Source: Alphaproteobacteria bacterium
Lineage (GTDB): Bacteria; Pseudomonadota; Alphaproteobacteria; Rhizobiales; Rhizobiaceae
Assembly: GCA_024280375.1 (NCBI GenBank)
Contig: JAJRQF010000114.1
Span: 25,252 to 89,251 of the forward strand
Length of the DNA: 64,000 nt
Reading direction: 5' to 3'
Positions 61,161-64,000 of this stretch are shown here, one piece after another. Each line of letters begins with the position of its first letter. Position 1 is the first letter of the stretch. Both the position numbers and the translations under genes were made by a program. The notes under the pieces are model-generated. The model did not search any database. It was not told the DNA's origin and saw only the letters and a list, made by a program, of their open reading frames with translations.

Positions 61161-62933
61161 TCAGCAGGTGTGGGTTACTTTGCAGGCGATAACCCCTCCG
61201 ACAATACCACCGATGATAGCGCCTGCTGCTGCATTGTTGTTTCTGCGGCGACGTTCGCGTTCGCGGTAACGGCGTTCTTCACGGTAATTCGGCTCTACAT
61301 AACGCTCACGGCGGACTGTACGGCGTGGTCTTACCCTGCGCTTGGCTTTGCGAATCCGACGCTTCTTGATAATCCTGCGTTTCTTGGCAATTGGAGCTAC
61401 AGTTCTGGTGATGCGGGTACGCTCGGCATAAATTGCGGCCATGAGCGGGTTTGATTCCTGCTGAAGATGTGCCCATTGCTCATTGGTGAGATAGGTTGTT
61501 GCAGGAATTTCCAGGCGTTGCTGCCATGTACCGATCGCGCGGCGTGAGTTGGGGCCAAGTTTGCCATCGGCGCCTCTTGTGTTGTAACCAAGTGCGGTAA
61601 GGCGCAATTGAAGATCGGTACGTTGATTGCGATTGAGGTTAATTGCAGCTTCCGTATCTCTGGTTCCAACGGTTGAGAGAAGCGATTCTGGCAATACCTT
61701 AACTGCACGCGTGGTCGACGTGACATTCGACCCAGGTGCAGGGTTGGCAATCGCCGCAACCTGAATGTTTGGCTGATTTGTAGCAACAGTATTGCGCCCA
61801 TTGGAGTTGCTGATTTTCTTTTCAAGCAGCGATCGAATGTTGAGATCAGCAATGGTGTTGAATTGCCCATTTGGATATTGATTCAGATAGGCCTGATAAT
61901 GCGCGATTGTATTGCGCTTGGATACCTCATCCCAGAAACGTCTTTCAACGGCCCATTTGCTGGTATCGCTTTCGCTGGTTTTTGCTACAGGTTCTATGAC
62001 TTTGCGAAGCTGAGGTTGAATGGTTTGTGCTTTGGTTGGTGCGGGTACCAATACAAGCGTTGCACTCGACTGGTTCTCTTCTAAATTGGCCGGCGAGATT
62101 TTGGTCAGGGTTGCGACCCGGGTTTCTCCGCCAAGGAAAACTTCACGGCCAAGAGATGCATTGTGCCAGGGGCGCTGTTGACCTTTGGTGGCTTTGGTAA
62201 CATCACCGCGTACCCGGGTTAACGCGCTTTGCAATGAAACGCCGGGGGTTGTGAGGTGTTTTGCCAATGCGGCAGTGTAAGGGCTGTTAATACCATTGCC
62301 ATCAAGCGCAACTGATCCTGGGTCGGTTGCATAGGCAATAAGAATTCCGCCTGTGCCGCTACCTGTGGATTTGGTTTGAACCGGCGCAAAACCAGAACTT
62401 ACTGTAACAGAACGACTGACGGGCAAACTGGATGCAAATTTTCTTGCCAGCGGGTTATTACGGCAGGCATCAAGAATGACGACACCAATGCCCGGATCTA
62501 CCGGAAGAGCTGCAATTAGTTGATCCACGTCAAAGGCGCGGGTTTGCAAATGGGCAGGTGAATTTAGCACCGCATCAATTGGCATGAGGTAGTTTTTCCC
62601 GTCAACCTGCAAGCCGTGACCAGCAAAATAAACCACAGCCAGTTCGGCGTTATAGGCTTTTTCGGTAAACTGATCGATGGTTGCTGCCATCTCGGTTTTG
62701 TTGAGATCAATGCCTTCAACCACTTCGAAGCCGGCTTTGCGCAGGGTTTTGGAAATCAATTTTGCATCGTTAATGGTGTTTGGAAGCCGGATAATATGAT
62801 CGTAATTGCTGTTTCCAATTACCAGTGCAATTTGCTTGCCGGTGGCGGCAAATGCCGCGCCGCACATTAATATAAGGCTTAGGCATAATGCAGCAATTCT
62901 GGCTGCTATCTTTTGTGTATAAGTCATTGTCAT
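61161..62933 (-). CDS. Secreted caspase-like (metacaspase family) protein with PG-binding domain and glycine zipper
   Basis: 590 residues. Signal peptide ending near AFA (residue 29). Caspase fold at about 33-250 with catalytic His106 (YFAGHGLQ) and Cys157 (LDACRNNP). A helical linker, then a PG-binding-type domain (about 445-500), a stretch rich in Arg and Lys (about 520-570) and a C-terminal glycine zipper (GAIIGGIVGGVIA) that may insert in a membrane. Such secreted caspase-like proteins are common in Hyphomicrobiales with unknown substrates. ATG at 62933 or four codons later. Confidence 0.88.
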   Translation of the reverse strand: MTMTYTQKIAARIAALCLSLILMCGAAFAATGKQIALVIGNSNYDHIIRLPNTINDAKLISKTLRKAGFEVVEGIDLNKTEMAATIDQFTEKAYNAELAVVYFAGHGLQVDGKNYLMPIDAVLNSPAHLQTRAFDVDQLIAALPVDPGIGVVILDACRNNPLARKFASSLPVSRSVTVSSGFAPVQTKSTGSGTGGILIAYATDPGSVALDGNGINSPYTAALAKHLTTPGVSLQSALTRVRGDVTKATKGQQRPWHNASLGREVFLGGETRVATLTKISPANLEENQSSATLVLVPAPTKAQTIQPQLRKVIEPVAKTSESDTSKWAVERRFWDEVSKRNTIAHYQAYLNQYPNGQFNTIADLNIRSLLEKKISNSNGRNTVATNQPNIQVAAIANPAPGSNVTSTTRAVKVLPESLLSTVGTRDTEAAINLNRNQRTDLQLRLTALGYNTRGADGKLGPNSRRAIGTWQQRLEIPATTYLTNEQWAHLQQESNPLMAAIYAERTRITRTVAPIAKKRRIIKKRRIRKAKRRVRPRRTVRRERYVEPNYREERRYRERERRRRNNNAAAGAIIGGIVGGVIACKVTHTC

Positions 62934-63195
62934 GCTCCCAAGTTCGTCAGGCTACTGAGCCCTAAAAGGAAATCCGCCCCCCTTTGCCCCCGGGGTGAAT
63001 TGTGGCTGGAGTTTGAAATTATCATAAAGCTATCTGCCAATAAAGTTTGGCAGAAAACTATAACTCTGGCCTTTGATAAACATCATATAACGTATTTGTG
63101 AAGAAACCGGTGTGTCGGAATACACGCAACAGGACTTTTTGCAAATTAATATTGCGCATATTTATGGATATCAATCTTCTTTATGAAACCTTTGA

Positions 63196-63699
63196 TTAAG
63201 GTAGCACAACACCCTCGGTTTTTCCATGATTGGTGCTGCTGTCATATTCCTGGTCTATTGAAGACCATTTGCGGATTGTTGCGTCAGGGTTTTTGCAACT
63301 GCTTTTGTCGATTGCACGACCTGCCATAATTCCATTTCTTGCATGGTTTTTTTCGTGCTTTTTCAACGCTCTAATCATCTTGCGCCATATCAGTTGAACA
63401 GAATTTGGGGCTTTGTCGATATTCGCCCAACTGGGATAAATGTAGTTGATTTTTACGGAGACATCACACCCCTCATTATCCCAGTCGATGAACCAGACCG
63501 CATAGGCCCAATGGCCGTTAGGCCCTTTTTTCCTCATTTGGGCTTTTAGTTCTCCGGTTGTTGAACCGTTGATCTGATAATAATGAGTTTTTGATTTGAT
63601 TGAAATTGACGCTTCCGAAATGCTTGCCTGCAATACAAACGCAATTAGTGCCGCCAACAGCATAGTAATTTTTGTTGGGAGTTTTGCTGGCGAGTTCAA
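63196..63699 (-). CDS. DUF922 secreted zinc protease-like protein
   Basis: 167 residues, TTG start with AAGGAAA six bases upstream. Signal peptide, cleavage near SEA (residue 30). HEKNH (115-119) is an HExxH zinc site; YYQINGSTTGELKAQMRKKGP and CDVSVKINYIYPSW are DUF922 features. Predicted periplasmic protease; no substrate known. Confidence 0.85.
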   Translation of the reverse strand: MNSPAKLPTKITMLLAALIAFVLQASISEASISIKSKTHYYQINGSTTGELKAQMRKKGPNGHWAYAVWFIDWDNEGCDVSVKINYIYPSWANIDKAPNSVQLIWRKMIRALKKHEKNHARNGIMAGRAIDKSSCKNPDATIRKWSSIDQEYDSSTNHGKTEGVVLP

Positions 63700-63797
63700 A
63701 GTGATTTCCTTAATAGTGATGTCGATGTGTTGTAGAAAACTGAATTATTGCAGCATAGTATTCTTTTGCCGGGAAATTGAAAACAAGCGGTTATTGA

Positions 63798-63826
63798 TTG
63801 ACCGCTTGGTGTGTTCTTCCTATGTG
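63798..63826 (+). promoter_or_regulatory. Promoter of rnpB
   Basis: TTGACC (63798-63803), 17-bp spacer, TATGTG (63821-63826), placing the start near 63833. A perfect inverted repeat, CAAGCGGT (63784-63791) and ACCGCTTG (63801-63808), overlaps the -35 region. Confidence 0.65.
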
Positions 63827-63833
63827 TCTTTTG

Positions 63834-64000
63834 CCAGCTGGCCGGACGGTCGCTCTGCACAATGTCGAAAGATGGTGCGGGGAGGAAAGTCCGGGCTCCA
63901 TGGAAACACGGTGCCGGGTAACGCCCGGCGGGGGCGACCCCAGGGAAAGTGCAACAGAAAGTAAACCGCCCAAAATGGTTTTTCGATTTCGCCTGGCGAA
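63834..64000 (+). ncRNA. rnpB: RNase P RNA, class A, 5' part (cut by window edge)
   Basis: The universal GAGGAAAGTCCGGGCTCC region, then ACACGGTGCCGGGTAACGCC, GGGGGCGACCCCAGGGAAAG and GCAACAGAAAGTAAACCGCC follow in the order of bacterial class A RNase P RNA; the opening CAGCTGGCCGGACGGTCGC matches the P1-P3 region of alphaproteobacterial forms. It cleaves the 5' leader of tRNA precursors with protein RnpA. The 3' half (about 200 or more bases) is beyond the window. Confidence 0.95.

Noticed and set aside
63834..63960. Open frames overlapping rnpB on both strands
   Set aside because: The RNase P RNA consensus explains this sequence fully; the frames lack ribosome sites and families.

Overview
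The window looks like part of an alphaproteobacterial chromosome, probably order Hyphomicrobiales (Rhizobiales). The grounds are a RIME-like dispersed repeat (AAAACCGGTT core) downstream of a polyamine-type ABC operon, a rhizobial-style nirK-nirV denitrification block, the general protein content, and a class A RNase P RNA at the right edge. Base composition is moderate (roughly half GC by eye). No tRNA, rRNA, CRISPR, phage or transposase gene was found. Coding density is high and most genes are intact.

Left part (1-17.5 kb): the tail of a sugar-acid SDR and a fumarylacetoacetase-family hydrolase; a di-haem DUF1111 protein with an MFS permease; then, on the minus strand, nirK, a tandem di-haem cytochrome c and nirV, preceded by an FNR/NNR-type box. 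A membrane sulfatase-fold enzyme, an iron alcohol dehydrogenase, an aldehyde dehydrogenase and a MetE-like protein follow. The four-gene ABC importer comes next; its last permease carries an unusual repeat-bearing tail.

Centre (17.5-31.4 kb): a molybdenum hydroxylase (fused FeS/Mo subunit plus FAD subunit), a malonyl-CoA synthetase-like ligase, a BKACE-family enzyme, an SDR, glpD, a TMEM43-like membrane protein, argE-like, pncA, a VOC-cupin-cupin fusion and a hicAB toxin-antitoxin pair.

The 31.5-36.5 kb stretch is the best candidate for an undescribed system: a minus-strand operon of an outer-membrane barrel protein with TPR-like N-terminus, a secreted FecR-domain protein, a PlsC-like acyltransferase and a CHASE2-adenylate cyclase. 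It could link an envelope signal to cyclic nucleotide synthesis. HicAB and VapBC modules lie on its two sides.

Right part (36.7-64 kb): an MBL-fold protein lacking part of its metal site, an FAD monooxygenase with DUF2783, a cytochrome P460, a trans-sulfuration enzyme, and a block with HMG-CoA lyase and class II HMG-CoA reductase that suggests mevalonate catabolism. Next come a saccharopine dehydrogenase-like/DUF4166/DUF2269 block, and a fused hydantoinase HyuAB with a divergent MarR-type regulator and a clear palindromic operator candidate. An ltrA gene is bracketed by two copies of the regulator's 3' end. The window closes with cell-wall genes (TerB-J protein, AmpD-like amidase, two tandem lytic transglycosylase lipoproteins), a caspase-like protein, a DUF922 protease and the 5' part of rnpB.
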